The translations under genes and the position numbers were made by a program. From contig CAWUVH010000005.1 in the NCBI GenBank assembly GCA_963925895.1, forward strand, positions 36,597 through 100,596: DNA of 64,000 nt, read 5' to 3'. A model generated the notes under the pieces. That model searched no databases, was not told the origin of the DNA, and was given only the letters and a program-made list of their open reading frames with translations. Position 1 is the first letter of the stretch. Each line of letters opens with the position of its first letter. This stretch comes from Eutrophovita sp913057845 (GTDB lineage Bacteria; Pseudomonadota; Gammaproteobacteria; Burkholderiales; Eutrophovitaceae). Positions 45,512 to 54,923 of the stretch are shown here, piece after piece.

Positions 45512-46765
45512 ATGATTAATAATGCATTTTCATACATCTTCCTACTGTTCGTATTATCGTCAGTAAGCATAAAAATCTGGCTCTCTATGCGCCAGATCAA
45601 GACCGTAAAAGCAAACCAAGATCACGTGCCCAAAGTCTTCTCCGAAGACATTTCTCTGGAATCCCATCAAAAGGCTGCAAACTATACAGAAGCAAAAATG
45701 AAACTGTCCAACGTTTCTGCCCTTGTGGATGCAGCTTTGCTTATTGCTCTGACATTCGGAGGCATACTGAATTGGTTTCATGACCTGTCATCGACGACCA
45801 CATCAGGAACCATTCTGTCAGGATTGATTTTCTTTGGGCTCATAGGTCTATTTATATCTTTAGCCCAATTACCCATAGACCTATACAAAACATTTGTCCT
45901 GGAAGAAAAATTCGGGTTCAATAAAATGTCTCTTTCATTGTTTTTTAAAGATCTTATGATTGGGCTCGCTGTGTCAGCGATTATTGGATCAATATTCATC
46001 GCCGGGTTGCTATGGGTAATGGAGACTGCAGGTATTAACTGGTGGTGGTATGCCTGGCTGCTTGCAATGACGTTCTGGTTTTTCATCCAGTACATCTCCC
46101 CAACGGTCTTAGCACCAATGTTCAACAAATTTTCACCGCTAAATAACGAAAAGCTTAAAGAGCGGATTGAGGGCTTACTAAAGAAATGTGGCTTTCAATC
46201 TAGCGGGTTATTTGTAATGGACGGAAGCCGCAGGAGCAGTCACGGAAATGCGTACTTCACTGGATTTGGTAAATCCAAAAGAATCGTATTTTTTGATACG
46301 CTCATTAACAAACATAGCCCAGAAGAAATTGAAGCTGTTTTAGCACATGAATTGGGACACTTTAAGCTGAAGCATGTATTTAAATTAACGTGCTTTTTAG
46401 TTTTGGTTAGTCTCGTGTTCTTTGCGTTACTTGGCACGCTTCAACAGTCAGCATTTATACATGAGGCCCTGAACCTACACGCGTTTGGCTCGCCTTCTTT
46501 ACTGCTGGCCGCTTTTTATTTTGGTCTGCCACCATTCTTGTTTCTATTTCGACCATTATTTGCAGCCTACCTAAGGAAAAATGAATTTGAAGCGGATGCG
46601 TATGCGGCGCAGCAAGCCCCTGCGCAAGAGCTAATTAAGGCCCTCATAAAACTCTATAAAGATAACTCATCAACCCTAACACCTGATAAATTATACTCAG
46701 CTTTTTATGACTCACACCCTCCAGCCTCAGCACGAATTTCGAGACTTGAAGCCTCTATTAACTAA
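45512..46765 (+). CDS. M48 family metallopeptidase, Ste24/CAAX prenyl protease-like
   Basis: A 417-residue membrane zinc protease. The zinc motif is VLAHELGHFKLKH (HExxH, near 278-282) with the downstream Glu ligand in NEFEADAYAA; around seven hydrophobic helices flank it, and LAQLPIDLYKTFVLEEKFGFN is diagnostic for the Ste24 type. In bacteria, which lack CAAX proteins, it probably takes part in membrane protein quality control. The start is ATG 45512. Confidence 0.9.
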   Translation: MINNAFSYIFLLFVLSSVSIKIWLSMRQIKTVKANQDHVPKVFSEDISLESHQKAANYTEAKMKLSNVSALVDAALLIALTFGGILNWFHDLSSTTTSGTILSGLIFFGLIGLFISLAQLPIDLYKTFVLEEKFGFNKMSLSLFFKDLMIGLAVSAIIGSIFIAGLLWVMETAGINWWWYAWLLAMTFWFFIQYISPTVLAPMFNKFSPLNNEKLKERIEGLLKKCGFQSSGLFVMDGSRRSSHGNAYFTGFGKSKRIVFFDTLINKHSPEEIEAVLAHELGHFKLKHVFKLTCFLVLVSLVFFALLGTLQQSAFIHEALNLHAFGSPSLLLAAFYFGLPPFLFLFRPLFAAYLRKNEFEADAYAAQQAPAQELIKALIKLYKDNSSTLTPDKLYSAFYDSHPPASARISRLEASIN

Positions 46766-46784
46766 CCGAGCAACTACTTAAAAA

Positions 46785-47129
46785 TTGACAAATAAAATTA
46801 CTGAAAATCTTATTAGGCAAAAATGCAAGCCTTGCGAAGGTGGCGTAGATCCCATTCCTGAAACGCAAGTTCATCTGATGCTTAACGGTCTGGAAGGATG
46901 GGATTACGTTGAAAATCGCATTAGTAAAGAATATAAATTTAAGGATCATTATCAGACACTCGCATTCGTTAATGCAGTAGCGTGGATTTCTCATAGGGAA
47001 GACCATCACCCGGACCTGTCTGTCGGATACAACACTTGCAATGTCGGCTACACAACACATGCTATCAATGGACTCAGCGAAAATGATTTTATTTGTGCGG
47101 CTAAAGTCGATTACCTCTTTGACTTGTAA
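46785..47129 (+). CDS. pterin-4a-carbinolamine dehydratase
   Basis: A 114-residue enzyme that dehydrates 4a-hydroxytetrahydrobiopterin, recycling the cofactor of phenylalanine hydroxylase. The signature is WISHREDHHPDLSVGYNTCN, with the catalytic His residues; LEGWDYVENRISKEYKFKDH precedes it. The start is TTG 46785, since the preserved N-terminal KCKPCEGG is needed and no ATG lies in frame upstream of it. No phenylalanine hydroxylase gene is nearby. 19 bases after the M48 gene. Confidence 0.88.
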   Translation: MTNKITENLIRQKCKPCEGGVDPIPETQVHLMLNGLEGWDYVENRISKEYKFKDHYQTLAFVNAVAWISHREDHHPDLSVGYNTCNVGYTTHAINGLSENDFICAAKVDYLFDL

Positions 47130-47178
47130 ACCACTCACATTATTTCCACCACATCAATAACGGGATGAGTTCATCCGT

Positions 47179-48057
47179 TTGAATACCGATTCGCCAACAC
47201 TAAAAGGCACCATCATATCGGCTCACGGTAGGCACTACTTCGTTGAGCTAACTGATGGATTAGTCATCATGGCTTATCCTCGAGGAAAATCAACCAAATA
47301 TGCTTGTGGCGATGAATGCGTCCTGAACGTAATAGGCTCGGAGGGAAGAATTACCGCCATTGATGAGCGTTCTTCTATTTTTTGGCGATCCGACACCTTT
47401 AAACAAAAGCTAATCGCAGCAAATATCACCATGATCATCATGGTGGTAGCGACTGACTTACCCATCAATTACTCTCTGATTACACGTTGTTTAGTCGCGG
47501 CGGAAGAACAACACATTAAAGTAAGGATTCTGGTTAATAAAGCAGACTTAGGTGAAAACGCCTCGTCAAACAACTTCATCGAGCTATACACGAGTCTGGG
47601 GTATAACCCTATCGCAGTCTCCGCAATCACTGACACACAATCGATCAGAGAGATAATTAAGGATCAAAGAATTGTACTTGTCGGTCAATCAGGGGTGGGG
47701 AAATCAACAATTGTCAATAATATCATCAGTGCAGCACATGCTAAAACCGCATCCATATCTAGCAAACTAAGAACTGGCAGACACACAACGACACATGCCC
47801 AACTTTACCGATTAGACGAATCGACATCATTGATCGACTGTCCTGGATTGCAGTCATTCGGACTTAAACATATCAATCCCCAACACCTAGCCAATTATTT
47901 CATCGAATTCCGTGATCACCTCAATCAGTGCCAATTTGCCAACTGTACACATACGGTAGAACCGAATTGCCACATTATTGCTGCCGTTAAAGAGCAGCTT
48001 ATCCGTCCTACCAGATGGGAGGAATACAAAACAATACTTGCAGAAATTGTCGGTTAG
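47179..48057 (+). CDS. rsgA: ribosome small subunit-dependent GTPase A
   Basis: A 292-residue circularly permuted GTPase for late 30S assembly. After an N-terminal OB domain come NKADLGENAS (G4, near 114), VGQSGVGKSTIVNNI (G1, near 172), the RHTTTHAQLYRLD switch (G2) and IDCPGLQSFGL (G3); the C-terminal zinc finger is CQFANCTHTVEPNC. The start is TTG 47179, because the first in-frame ATG would cut the OB domain at residue 33. Downstream of the carbinolamine dehydratase gene by 49 bases. Confidence 0.93.
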   Translation: MNTDSPTLKGTIISAHGRHYFVELTDGLVIMAYPRGKSTKYACGDECVLNVIGSEGRITAIDERSSIFWRSDTFKQKLIAANITMIIMVVATDLPINYSLITRCLVAAEEQHIKVRILVNKADLGENASSNNFIELYTSLGYNPIAVSAITDTQSIREIIKDQRIVLVGQSGVGKSTIVNNIISAAHAKTASISSKLRTGRHTTTHAQLYRLDESTSLIDCPGLQSFGLKHINPQHLANYFIEFRDHLNQCQFANCTHTVEPNCHIIAAVKEQLIRPTRWEEYKTILAEIVG

Positions 48058-48084
48058 CCGCAACAGGAACAGACAACAATCGAC

Positions 48085-48948
48085 TCAAATTAAAATGTCT
48101 ACTATAAACAAAACAAATAGCCACAACAAAAAACTACGCAAAAAGAACGCCACTGACCGCGTAGCCGCTTGATCCAGAATCAAGTGCTCTGAAATACCAA
48201 ACTTCGGTGTAAATATTTCCTTACCGTTCGCTGTAGAAGCTCCTCCAAACTGCATATTAAGCGCTCCCCCACTCGCGGATAATAGAGTACGCCAAAGTCC
48301 CAAACCAGATTGGCCGCCCTGGTCTCGCCAACATCGCATGGCTGTTTCAAAATCACCGACCAGTGCGTATGTAAGTCCAAGGCACCGATGTGGCAACCAC
48401 GCCAGCATGAAGTGCGTGACAACTAAACACTGGGATCGCCTAACCGTTTCTAGCGAGTAAGTCCTCATTAGGGCGTTATACGCGCTGAGACTAATAAAAA
48501 AGAGTATCGCACCAGATAAACCTGGCATTAAGCAATACCAAAACATAAGGCCAAATATTCGGGATGCCGTTATAGAAAACAGTTGCGCGATGCGCTGATT
48601 CGAGGGGTAATAATGTAGGAGGAAAGGCTCTGTTTTTATACGGTCACTAGAGCAAGTAACACTCCGAACATCGGAGAAATTAAACATTATTGCAAGAACC
48701 AACACATCCCAAAAAAACAACAGAGGTGGACTTTTTTGGAATATGAGTTGCGTAATTACCAAAATAATTAATAGGAATAAGGCCCACAAAGTGCTTAAAA
48801 AAATCATGAACAACCATGGTTTTGCTGAAACAAAATCAGAATCAATAAATTGATCGAACAATCTATCGTTAGATAGTTTCACTTGATTAAATTGATCAGA
48901 ACAAACCCAACCACAAATCGCCGCACCAATGATTACAAAAACTTCCAC
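48085..48948 (-). CDS. CobD/CbiB (AmpE-like) family membrane protein
   Basis: A 287-residue integral membrane protein with five or six hydrophobic segments. The segment FSDVRSV, YNALMRTYSLETVRRSQCL, WLPHRCLGLTYALVGDFETAMRCWRDQG and the final helix match the CobD/CbiB-like branch common in betaproteobacteria, where it is often annotated as cobalamin biosynthesis or AmpE. No cobalamin genes are near, so a regulatory role (AmpE-like) is as likely as adenosylcobinamide-phosphate synthesis. Converges on rsgA with a 27-base gap. Confidence 0.7.
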   Translation of the reverse strand: MEVFVIIGAAICGWVCSDQFNQVKLSNDRLFDQFIDSDFVSAKPWLFMIFLSTLWALFLLIILVITQLIFQKSPPLLFFWDVLVLAIMFNFSDVRSVTCSSDRIKTEPFLLHYYPSNQRIAQLFSITASRIFGLMFWYCLMPGLSGAILFFISLSAYNALMRTYSLETVRRSQCLVVTHFMLAWLPHRCLGLTYALVGDFETAMRCWRDQGGQSGLGLWRTLLSASGGALNMQFGGASTANGKEIFTPKFGISEHLILDQAATRSVAFFLRSFLLWLFVLFIVDILI

Positions 48949-49119
48949 GAAATTATTTCCTCAAAGAAAATTTTTTTACCGAACATACGATCTTAATAAG
49001 ATATAAAGCAGTATACCTTTGTAGATAATCTTTAAAAAAATCTATAAAAAATTAACTAGAATGAACGTTATTAATCAACATCCAATTAATTAACCTACTA
49101 ACCGACAAATTCGAATCTT

Positions 49120-49893
49120 ATGCAAACATCAAATTTTAAGCACTTGGATATCACAATAGACGAAAAAGTCGCAATAGTGACTATTAACCGACCAGAAAAG
49201 CGGAATGCTCTATCTCCCGAGGTACTGCAAGAGATTACTGCAGCATTTGCGGCATTACCCCAAGATGCTGGAATACACGCAATAGTCTTCACCGGAGGAG
49301 AACAGTACTTCTCAGCCGGCTTTGATTTAAATGAAATTAGAAAACTCGAGAAACTGAATAATGAGTCCTATACAGCTATGTTTCACCAAACTTATCGCTC
49401 TATTTTGTTTTGTCCACTGCCTGTCATCTGTGCAGTTGGCGGTCCAGCTATAGCTGGCGGATTCGATCTGACCATGATGTGCGACTTCCGTTACGCTTCG
49501 ACAAAAGCAAAATTCGGGCAACGTGAAATAGCGCTATCGCTAACACCAATACTGGACCCCCTCTGGCGCATCATTGGTCTCGGTAGAGCGAAGGAGTTAA
49601 CACTTACTGGGCGCATTTATGATGCAGCAGAGGCAAAAGAAATTGGTTTTGTCAATGAAGTGTATCCAACTGATGAGCTTCTGGGCCACGTTCTTGAAAT
49701 AGCACGCAATATGGCTAAATTTGACAGACAATGCCTTATTGAAACCAAACAACTTTCAAATCAATTGCTCAATCAAGATCTCGAAAGCAGCATGCGCATT
49801 CAAGAGTGGTTATTTAGAACTTACATCGGATCCAATGAAAATCACGAACGGATAGATGCACTCCTAGAAACTCTTAAAAAAAATAAAACTTAA
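49120..49893 (+). CDS. enoyl-CoA hydratase/isomerase family protein
   Basis: A 257-residue crotonase. The oxyanion hole regions are TGGEQYFSAGFDLNEI (near 55-70) and CAVGGPAIAGGFDLTMMCDF (near 107-126); INRPEKRNALSPEVLQ at the N-terminus is typical. At the place of the hydratase Glu pair I see KFGQREIALSLTP, which differs from classical ECH, so it could be an isomerase or a hydrolase. Followed 27 bases later by the HtrA-type protease gene on the same strand. Confidence 0.87.
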   Translation: MQTSNFKHLDITIDEKVAIVTINRPEKRNALSPEVLQEITAAFAALPQDAGIHAIVFTGGEQYFSAGFDLNEIRKLEKLNNESYTAMFHQTYRSILFCPLPVICAVGGPAIAGGFDLTMMCDFRYASTKAKFGQREIALSLTPILDPLWRIIGLGRAKELTLTGRIYDAAEAKEIGFVNEVYPTDELLGHVLEIARNMAKFDRQCLIETKQLSNQLLNQDLESSMRIQEWLFRTYIGSNENHERIDALLETLKKNKT

Positions 49894-49919
49894 CCAAATT
49901 CATTAATAACACCCGCTTT

Positions 49920-51044
49920 ATGTCCAGAAACAGTCAATACAGATTTAGATCTCGGATCGCAACAATAATGATGTTAATTATTGCCTGCCTTACAGGAGGA
50001 TTGGTCTACCTGAATGCCGCGAGTGACCTCAACAAAATAGCGGCACGAACGATCACTCCTAGAGGGCCACTAACTGATGAAGAAAATTCAACCATAGCTA
50101 TTTTTGAACATGCTAAAAAATCAGTAGTTTTTATCAGCACCAAGCAACGCGTTAGAGATCATTGGACACGCAATATATTTTCGGTTCCAAGTGGAACAGG
50201 CTCAGGATTAATATGGGATTCACAAGGACATGTCATCACTAATTTTCATGTCATTAAGGGTAGCAGCGAAGCTACAATCAGGCTTGAGGATGGTAGAGAC
50301 TATAAAGCTGCTTTAGTAGGCGTAAGCCCATCACACGACCTTGCGGTTCTAAAAATTACAGTTGCAACCGAATCACCCCCACCGATCCCTATTGGAGAGA
50401 GTGATGACCTCAAAGTAGGACAAAAAGTATACGCGATAGGTAATCCCTTTGGATTAGATTGGACGCTAACAACCGGAATAATATCTGCGCTGAATCGGAG
50501 TCTCGGTTCGGAAGGCGGACAAAATATTGAACATCTAATTCAAACGGATGCAGCAATCAACCCTGGAAACTCAGGAGGCCCATTGCTTGATTCTTATGGA
50601 CGATTGATTGGTATCAACACTGCCATATACAGTCCATCAGGAGCTTCTGCTGGTATCGGATTTGCCGTTCCAGTCGACACAATTAATCGAGTTGTTCCGC
50701 AATTAATACAGCACAAAAAATACACACCACCAAGCATTGGCATACACCTTGATCCAGGGATTAATAAGCGCATTACAGAAACCATGGGGATTAAAGGCGT
50801 TGCGATTCTAAGAGTCACTCCGGGATCTTCCGCCGCGAACTCCGGGCTTGAAGCTGCCCGACTAAGGTCTGATAGCGTTATTGTCCCTGGAGATATCATC
50901 ACCAAAATCGAAGGCATGCCGGTTGAATCTATCAGCAAGTATTATGGGTTGATGGATGATTTTAAAATTGGTGAGGACATTACAATTTCAATTCACCGTC
51001 ATGGCGAGAATTTAGATGTTATCGTTAGGGTCCAGGGTGGATAA
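49920..51044 (+). CDS. HtrA/DegS-type serine protease with PDZ domain
   Basis: A 374-residue protease, anchored by one N-terminal helix (about 14-32) with the protease domain in the periplasm. The triad is intact: His110 in HVITNFHVI, Asp140 in PSHDLAVLKI and Ser218 in AAINPGNSGGPLL. A single C-terminal PDZ domain follows (GIHLDPGINKRITETMGIKG to the end). One helix plus one PDZ domain is the DegS/DegQ layout. It provides a direct contrast to the triad-less homologue at 24524-25498. It degrades or senses misfolded envelope proteins. Confidence 0.92.
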   Translation: MSRNSQYRFRSRIATIMMLIIACLTGGLVYLNAASDLNKIAARTITPRGPLTDEENSTIAIFEHAKKSVVFISTKQRVRDHWTRNIFSVPSGTGSGLIWDSQGHVITNFHVIKGSSEATIRLEDGRDYKAALVGVSPSHDLAVLKITVATESPPPIPIGESDDLKVGQKVYAIGNPFGLDWTLTTGIISALNRSLGSEGGQNIEHLIQTDAAINPGNSGGPLLDSYGRLIGINTAIYSPSGASAGIGFAVPVDTINRVVPQLIQHKKYTPPSIGIHLDPGINKRITETMGIKGVAILRVTPGSSAANSGLEAARLRSDSVIVPGDIITKIEGMPVESISKYYGLMDDFKIGEDITISIHRHGENLDVIVRVQGG

Positions 51045-51062
51045 GGTGCCTATAACAACTGC

Positions 51063-51548
51063 TTATGCTTCACCTTCAGTTGCTACGCTCACAGGTATAG
51101 CTTTAATTACGTCTGTCAGTACGCTAGGCGTAAGGCTCACTAAAAAACCTCTTGCTCCGCCATTAATATAAATTCTGGGTAAATCGAGAATTGATTTCTC
51201 CATGTAAATCGGCATGACCTTCCGGGTGCCAAATGGGGATGTCCCACCAACCACATACCCCGAATGCTTAGTCGCAACCTTAGGGTCACATGGCGTAATT
51301 CTCTTCGCCCCAATAATGCGCGCCAGACTTTTGGTGGAGACCTGTTTATCACCATGCATTAGAGCGACCAGTGCCTTAGCATCTTCGGTTTGCATGATAA
51401 GGGTCTTAACAACGACATGCTCCGAAATACCCAATTCTCGAGCAGAAACAGTCGTTCCTCCACGCTCCTGATAAGCGTATAGGTGCTCGGTATAGGCGAT
51501 CTTATGAGCCCTCAAGAATCGCACTGCTGCTGTGACTGGTGATTTCAC
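51063..51548 (-). CDS. ybaK: YbaK/EbsC-type aminoacyl-tRNA deacylase
   Basis: A 161-residue editing enzyme that hydrolyses mischarged Cys-tRNA(Pro). The ProXp/YbaK core is AVRFLRAHKIAYTEHLYAY, then VVKTLIMQTEDAKALVALMHGDKQVSTKSLA with the key Lys, and VGGTSPFGTRKVMPIYMEKS. Length is right for YbaK (159 in E. coli). It sits 6 bases after the Nudix gene on the same strand and the two probably share a message. Confidence 0.9.
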   Translation of the reverse strand: MKSPVTAAVRFLRAHKIAYTEHLYAYQERGGTTVSARELGISEHVVVKTLIMQTEDAKALVALMHGDKQVSTKSLARIIGAKRITPCDPKVATKHSGYVVGGTSPFGTRKVMPIYMEKSILDLPRIYINGGARGFLVSLTPSVLTDVIKAIPVSVATEGEA

Positions 51549-51553
51549 GTTAG

Positions 51554-52156
51554 CTAAACCTCCAACAGAGTAGACGCTAAAATATATAGCATTCCCGCGG
51601 TAGCTCCCCAGATTTCGTGATCAAGGTGCGGTAACCTATAAAAATATCGTTTCTCAGATTCGTTAGATTGTGATGAAAGCTTGTAATTGCCAAGGTCTAA
51701 TACAACTTCCATAGGCACTTCAAATATTGAGTCCACCTCGAAGGGATCTAAAACACAATCAAAAGGAGACTCAATCCAGGCAACAACTGGAGTAACTCTA
51801 AAACCCGTTCGAATATCATATTCAGGCAATCTCCCTAACAAATCAGACTCATCGAGATGTAATCCAATCTCCTCTTGAGTTTCCCTCAAGGCAGTTATCT
51901 TCCTGTTAGCATCCTCATCCGAAACTCTTCCGCCTGGGAAGCTGACCTGACCTGCATGGTGTTTTAGATGGCTGGTTCTTTTTGTCAACAAAATAGACAG
52001 CTGGGCAGTTCGATGAACAATAGGAATCAACACGGCGGCCGGAATAGGACTAGAACCAACGGGATGCCTAAACATTGGATGCCTTATGTTTCTATCTGTC
52101 GACTTAAACGACGCCAATCTTTCCGATATAGTTTGACGAGTGAGCAATAGAGGCAC
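51554..52156 (-). CDS. CoA pyrophosphatase-type Nudix hydrolase (NudL-like)
   Basis: A 200-residue Nudix enzyme. The CoA-specific motif LLTKRTSHLKHHAGQVSFPG precedes the Nudix box GGRVSDEDANRK then TALRETQEEIGL, which supplies the metal-binding Glu residues; the combination identifies the NudL/PCD1 branch that cleaves CoA and acyl-CoA to 3',5'-ADP and phosphopantetheine. The gene is divergent from the small exported protein across 65 bases. Confidence 0.9.
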   Translation of the reverse strand: MPLLLTRQTISERLASFKSTDRNIRHPMFRHPVGSSPIPAAVLIPIVHRTAQLSILLTKRTSHLKHHAGQVSFPGGRVSDEDANRKITALRETQEEIGLHLDESDLLGRLPEYDIRTGFRVTPVVAWIESPFDCVLDPFEVDSIFEVPMEVVLDLGNYKLSSQSNESEKRYFYRLPHLDHEIWGATAGMLYILASTLLEV

Positions 52157-52221
52157 TTTCTTAGTGTATTTAATTAAACTTGAACCAACTTAGTATCACA
52201 CAATCTTACGTGGAGAAAAAC

Positions 52222-52263
52222 ATGAATACTCCATACGAAAAATCTAAGATAAATATTTTATGA
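52222..52263 (+). CDS. 13-residue leader reading frame overlapping the next gene
   Basis: ATG 52222 is preceded by TGGAG seven bases upstream and opens MNTPYEKSKINIL followed by TGA at 52261-52263. The stop overlaps the ATG of the next gene in the ATGA arrangement. The downstream gene lacks a ribosome site of its own, so the short frame probably provides translational coupling. There is no codon pattern or homology to argue for a functional peptide. Confidence 0.35.
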   Translation: MNTPYEKSKINIL

Positions 52264-52583
52264 GTCCTTCACATTTTTTAAGGATCTCACTTTGCACTGC
52301 CTTGATAGGCGCCAGCTTCCAACAACCTAGTGTGGCTGGATGCTCAACAGATATTCGTGTTTTAGGTGATGATCTGGTTGGAGTGCTCTTACCTTCGCAA
52401 CAAAACCAACTATTAGCAGATAGAATCCTGCGCGCCAAGAGACATTGCTTTCGAGGCGAAGAGGGCAAAGCAATGAACCTCATAAATTCGGCAAGAAAAC
52501 TCGTGGGACTTAAGCCAACAACCGGAGAGTTCGATTGGGAAAATATACCCATTGAAGAATTGACTCAAGAGCCTACGAATTAA
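52260..52583 (+). CDS. small exported protein of unknown function, possible lipoprotein
   Basis: A 107-residue protein I do not recognise. It begins with a leader (FLRISLCTALIGASF) and a site PSVAGC at 23-28 that fits either a signal peptidase I cleavage after Ala26 or a lipobox with Cys28. The remaining 80 residues are soluble, with one more Cys in AKRHCFRGEEGKA and an acidic end (FDWENIPIEELTQEP). Translation is probably coupled to a 13-codon frame upstream. It converges with the second malic enzyme, 8 bases between stops. Confidence 0.65.
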   Translation: MSPSHFLRISLCTALIGASFQQPSVAGCSTDIRVLGDDLVGVLLPSQQNQLLADRILRAKRHCFRGEEGKAMNLINSARKLVGLKPTTGEFDWENIPIEELTQEPTN

Positions 52584-52591
52584 TCCTCAAA

Positions 52592-54865
52592 TCACCGGTT
52601 TGTTGTGGCGTCAACTGAACACAGTGCAGACATATTCACTAACCGCCTTACAGTGGCAGTTGGAGTTAGGACATGCACCACCTTACTTGGACCAAGCAGT
52701 ATGGGGCCAATGGTAATGCCTTCCCCCGCAGTCACTTTCATCAAATTAAAGGAGATATTCGCCGCATCCAGATTAGGCATAATCAATAAATTAGCCTCAC
52801 CGGAAATCTGAGAATTAGGGAAAATTTTCTGACGAATCTGCTCATCTAATGCTGCGTCCCCATGCATCTCTCCCTCAACCTTCAATGTAGGGTCCCGCTC
52901 AATAATCATTTCTCGTGCAAGAGACATTTTCTGGGCAGAAATATCCCTAGAAGTACCGAAATTTGAGTGTGATAAAAGCGCAATATTCGGAACAAGACCA
53001 AAACGCCTCACCTCTTCGGCCGCCAATATCGTGATGTCTGCTATTTGCTCCGCATCTGGATTAATATTCACATAGGTATCACAAATAAATATTGTTCTCC
53101 CAGGAAGAATTAATACATTCATTGCGGCATAACGACTTACACCTCTGCGTAAGCCAATCACATCATCGATATGCCTAAGATGGATATCAAAGTTAGCGAT
53201 CGTCCCACAGAGCATCGCGTCAGCATCGCCGTTGTTAACCATCAAAGCACCAATTAACGTGGTTCTTCGTGAGGCCTCTCGATTCGCGTACTCCTCCGAG
53301 ACGCCTTTCCGCTGCATGATTTCATAATACTGCTTCCAATAGCCTTCAATTCTAGGATCAGAATTAGGATCAAATAGCTCAAAATCTCGATGAGGCCTTA
53401 TTCTTAAGCCAGCCTTTTCTATTTTATTTTCCAGCACCTCGGGTCGAGCAATTAATATAGGTCGAGCAAGTCCTTCGTCAACGACAATTTGAACTGCTCG
53501 TAGCACCCTTTCGTCCTCACCCTCGCAGTAAACAACTCGCTGTGGTTTTTGTTTGGCGGCCAAAAATACCGGCTTCATGATGATTCCGGAATGGTATACA
53601 AACTGAGTTAAACGTTCCTTATATGCCTCAAAATCAAGAATCGGCCTAGTGGCGACCCCACTTTTCATTGCCGCATCAGCTACTGCTGGCGCAATTCGTA
53701 CGATTAAACGAGGATCAAATGGTTTCGGAATGAAATAAGTTGGCCCAAATTTCATCTCGATATTTTCATAAGCCATTGCGACAACATCTGATTGCTCTTC
53801 TCTTGCAAGCTCTGCTATCGCTCTCACCGCTGCCAGCTTCATCTCATCATTAATTTCAGTCGCGCCGACATCAAGAGCGCCCCTGAAGATAAAAGGGAAA
53901 CACAGCACATTGTTGACTTGATTCGGATAGTCCGATCGACCAGTCGCCATCACCGCATCGGGTCGTACCCGATGAACAATATCTGGGTGTATCTCAGGGT
54001 CAGGATTAGCCAATGCGAGAATGACCGGATTTTTACTCATCAGAGTAATCATGTCTTCATTAAGTACATTTGCCGCAGAGAGGCCAATAAAAACGTCAGC
54101 ATCGACCATCAAATCGGCAAGATTTCGATCATCAGTGTCTTTGGCGAATTGAGCTTTGATTTCGTCCATCTCAACTTCTCGACCCTGGTAGACCACACCG
54201 TGAATATCCGCCACATAGATGTTGGCAATTGGCAAACCCACTTGAACCAGCAGTTCAAGGCAGGCAAGAGCTGCGGCACCGGCGCCAGAGCAAACCACCT
54301 TAACGTCTTTCAAATCTTTCCCAACAACTTCTAACGCATTGAGAAAGGCAGCCGCAACAATAATAGATGTGCCATGCTGATCATCATGAAAAACGGGAAT
54401 CTTCAGTCTTTTTCTTAATTCTTTCTCAATTCTAAAACACTCAGGCGCTTTTATATCCTCCAAGTTGATGCCGCCAAAGGTTGGCTCCAGTGAGGCGATA
54501 ATCTTAATTAATTGATCCTCATCATCTTCGTTTATTTCTAAATCGAACACGTCGATGCCCGCAAATTTCTTAAATAGAACAGCTTTTCCTTCCATCACAG
54601 GTTTAGCGGCCAATGGCCCTATGGCCCCCAAACCAAGCACAGCACTACCATTAGTAACGACACCGATAAGGTTTGCCCGACTGGTATAGAGATCTACAGC
54701 GGAAGGATCCGCAACAATTTCCTCACAAGCAGCAGCAACCCCAGGAGAATACGCCAATGCCAAATCACGCTGATTTGTTAATCCTTTTGTAGCATTTATG
54801 GAGAGCTTTCCGGGAGATGGGTACCTGTGGTAATGGAGCGCAGAACGTCTCAGTTGTTCATCCAT
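52592..54865 (-). CDS. maeB: NADP-dependent malic enzyme, malic-phosphotransacetylase fusion (second copy)
   Basis: A 757-residue MaeB-type enzyme. It has TKGLTNQRDLALAYSPGVAA, HDDQHGTSIIVAAAFLNAL, VCSGAGAAALACLELL and the phosphotransacetylase-like half with YCEGEDERVLRAVQIV, MLCGTIANFDIHL and GPILLGPSKVVHVLTPT. It differs from the copy at 20283-22571 throughout (for instance the loop after ANIYVADIHGVVYQGRE), so the two are long-separated paralogues rather than a recent duplication. No neighbour explains its separate role; one may favour gluconeogenic and the other NADPH-generating conditions. Confidence 0.92.
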   Translation of the reverse strand: MDEQLRRSALHYHRYPSPGKLSINATKGLTNQRDLALAYSPGVAAACEEIVADPSAVDLYTSRANLIGVVTNGSAVLGLGAIGPLAAKPVMEGKAVLFKKFAGIDVFDLEINEDDEDQLIKIIASLEPTFGGINLEDIKAPECFRIEKELRKRLKIPVFHDDQHGTSIIVAAAFLNALEVVGKDLKDVKVVCSGAGAAALACLELLVQVGLPIANIYVADIHGVVYQGREVEMDEIKAQFAKDTDDRNLADLMVDADVFIGLSAANVLNEDMITLMSKNPVILALANPDPEIHPDIVHRVRPDAVMATGRSDYPNQVNNVLCFPFIFRGALDVGATEINDEMKLAAVRAIAELAREEQSDVVAMAYENIEMKFGPTYFIPKPFDPRLIVRIAPAVADAAMKSGVATRPILDFEAYKERLTQFVYHSGIIMKPVFLAAKQKPQRVVYCEGEDERVLRAVQIVVDEGLARPILIARPEVLENKIEKAGLRIRPHRDFELFDPNSDPRIEGYWKQYYEIMQRKGVSEEYANREASRRTTLIGALMVNNGDADAMLCGTIANFDIHLRHIDDVIGLRRGVSRYAAMNVLILPGRTIFICDTYVNINPDAEQIADITILAAEEVRRFGLVPNIALLSHSNFGTSRDISAQKMSLAREMIIERDPTLKVEGEMHGDAALDEQIRQKIFPNSQISGEANLLIMPNLDAANISFNLMKVTAGEGITIGPILLGPSKVVHVLTPTATVRRLVNMSALCSVDATTNR

Positions 54866-54923
54866 AAATTTCTCTTTCTGAATTAATAAAAATTATAATA
54901 ACCACAGCAGCATCAATCGTGCA

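Noticed and set aside
53792..54334. Open frame of 180 codons on the plus strand
   Set aside because: It is antisense to the second malic enzyme, which has all its motifs; the antisense product is His/Arg/Ile-rich noise.
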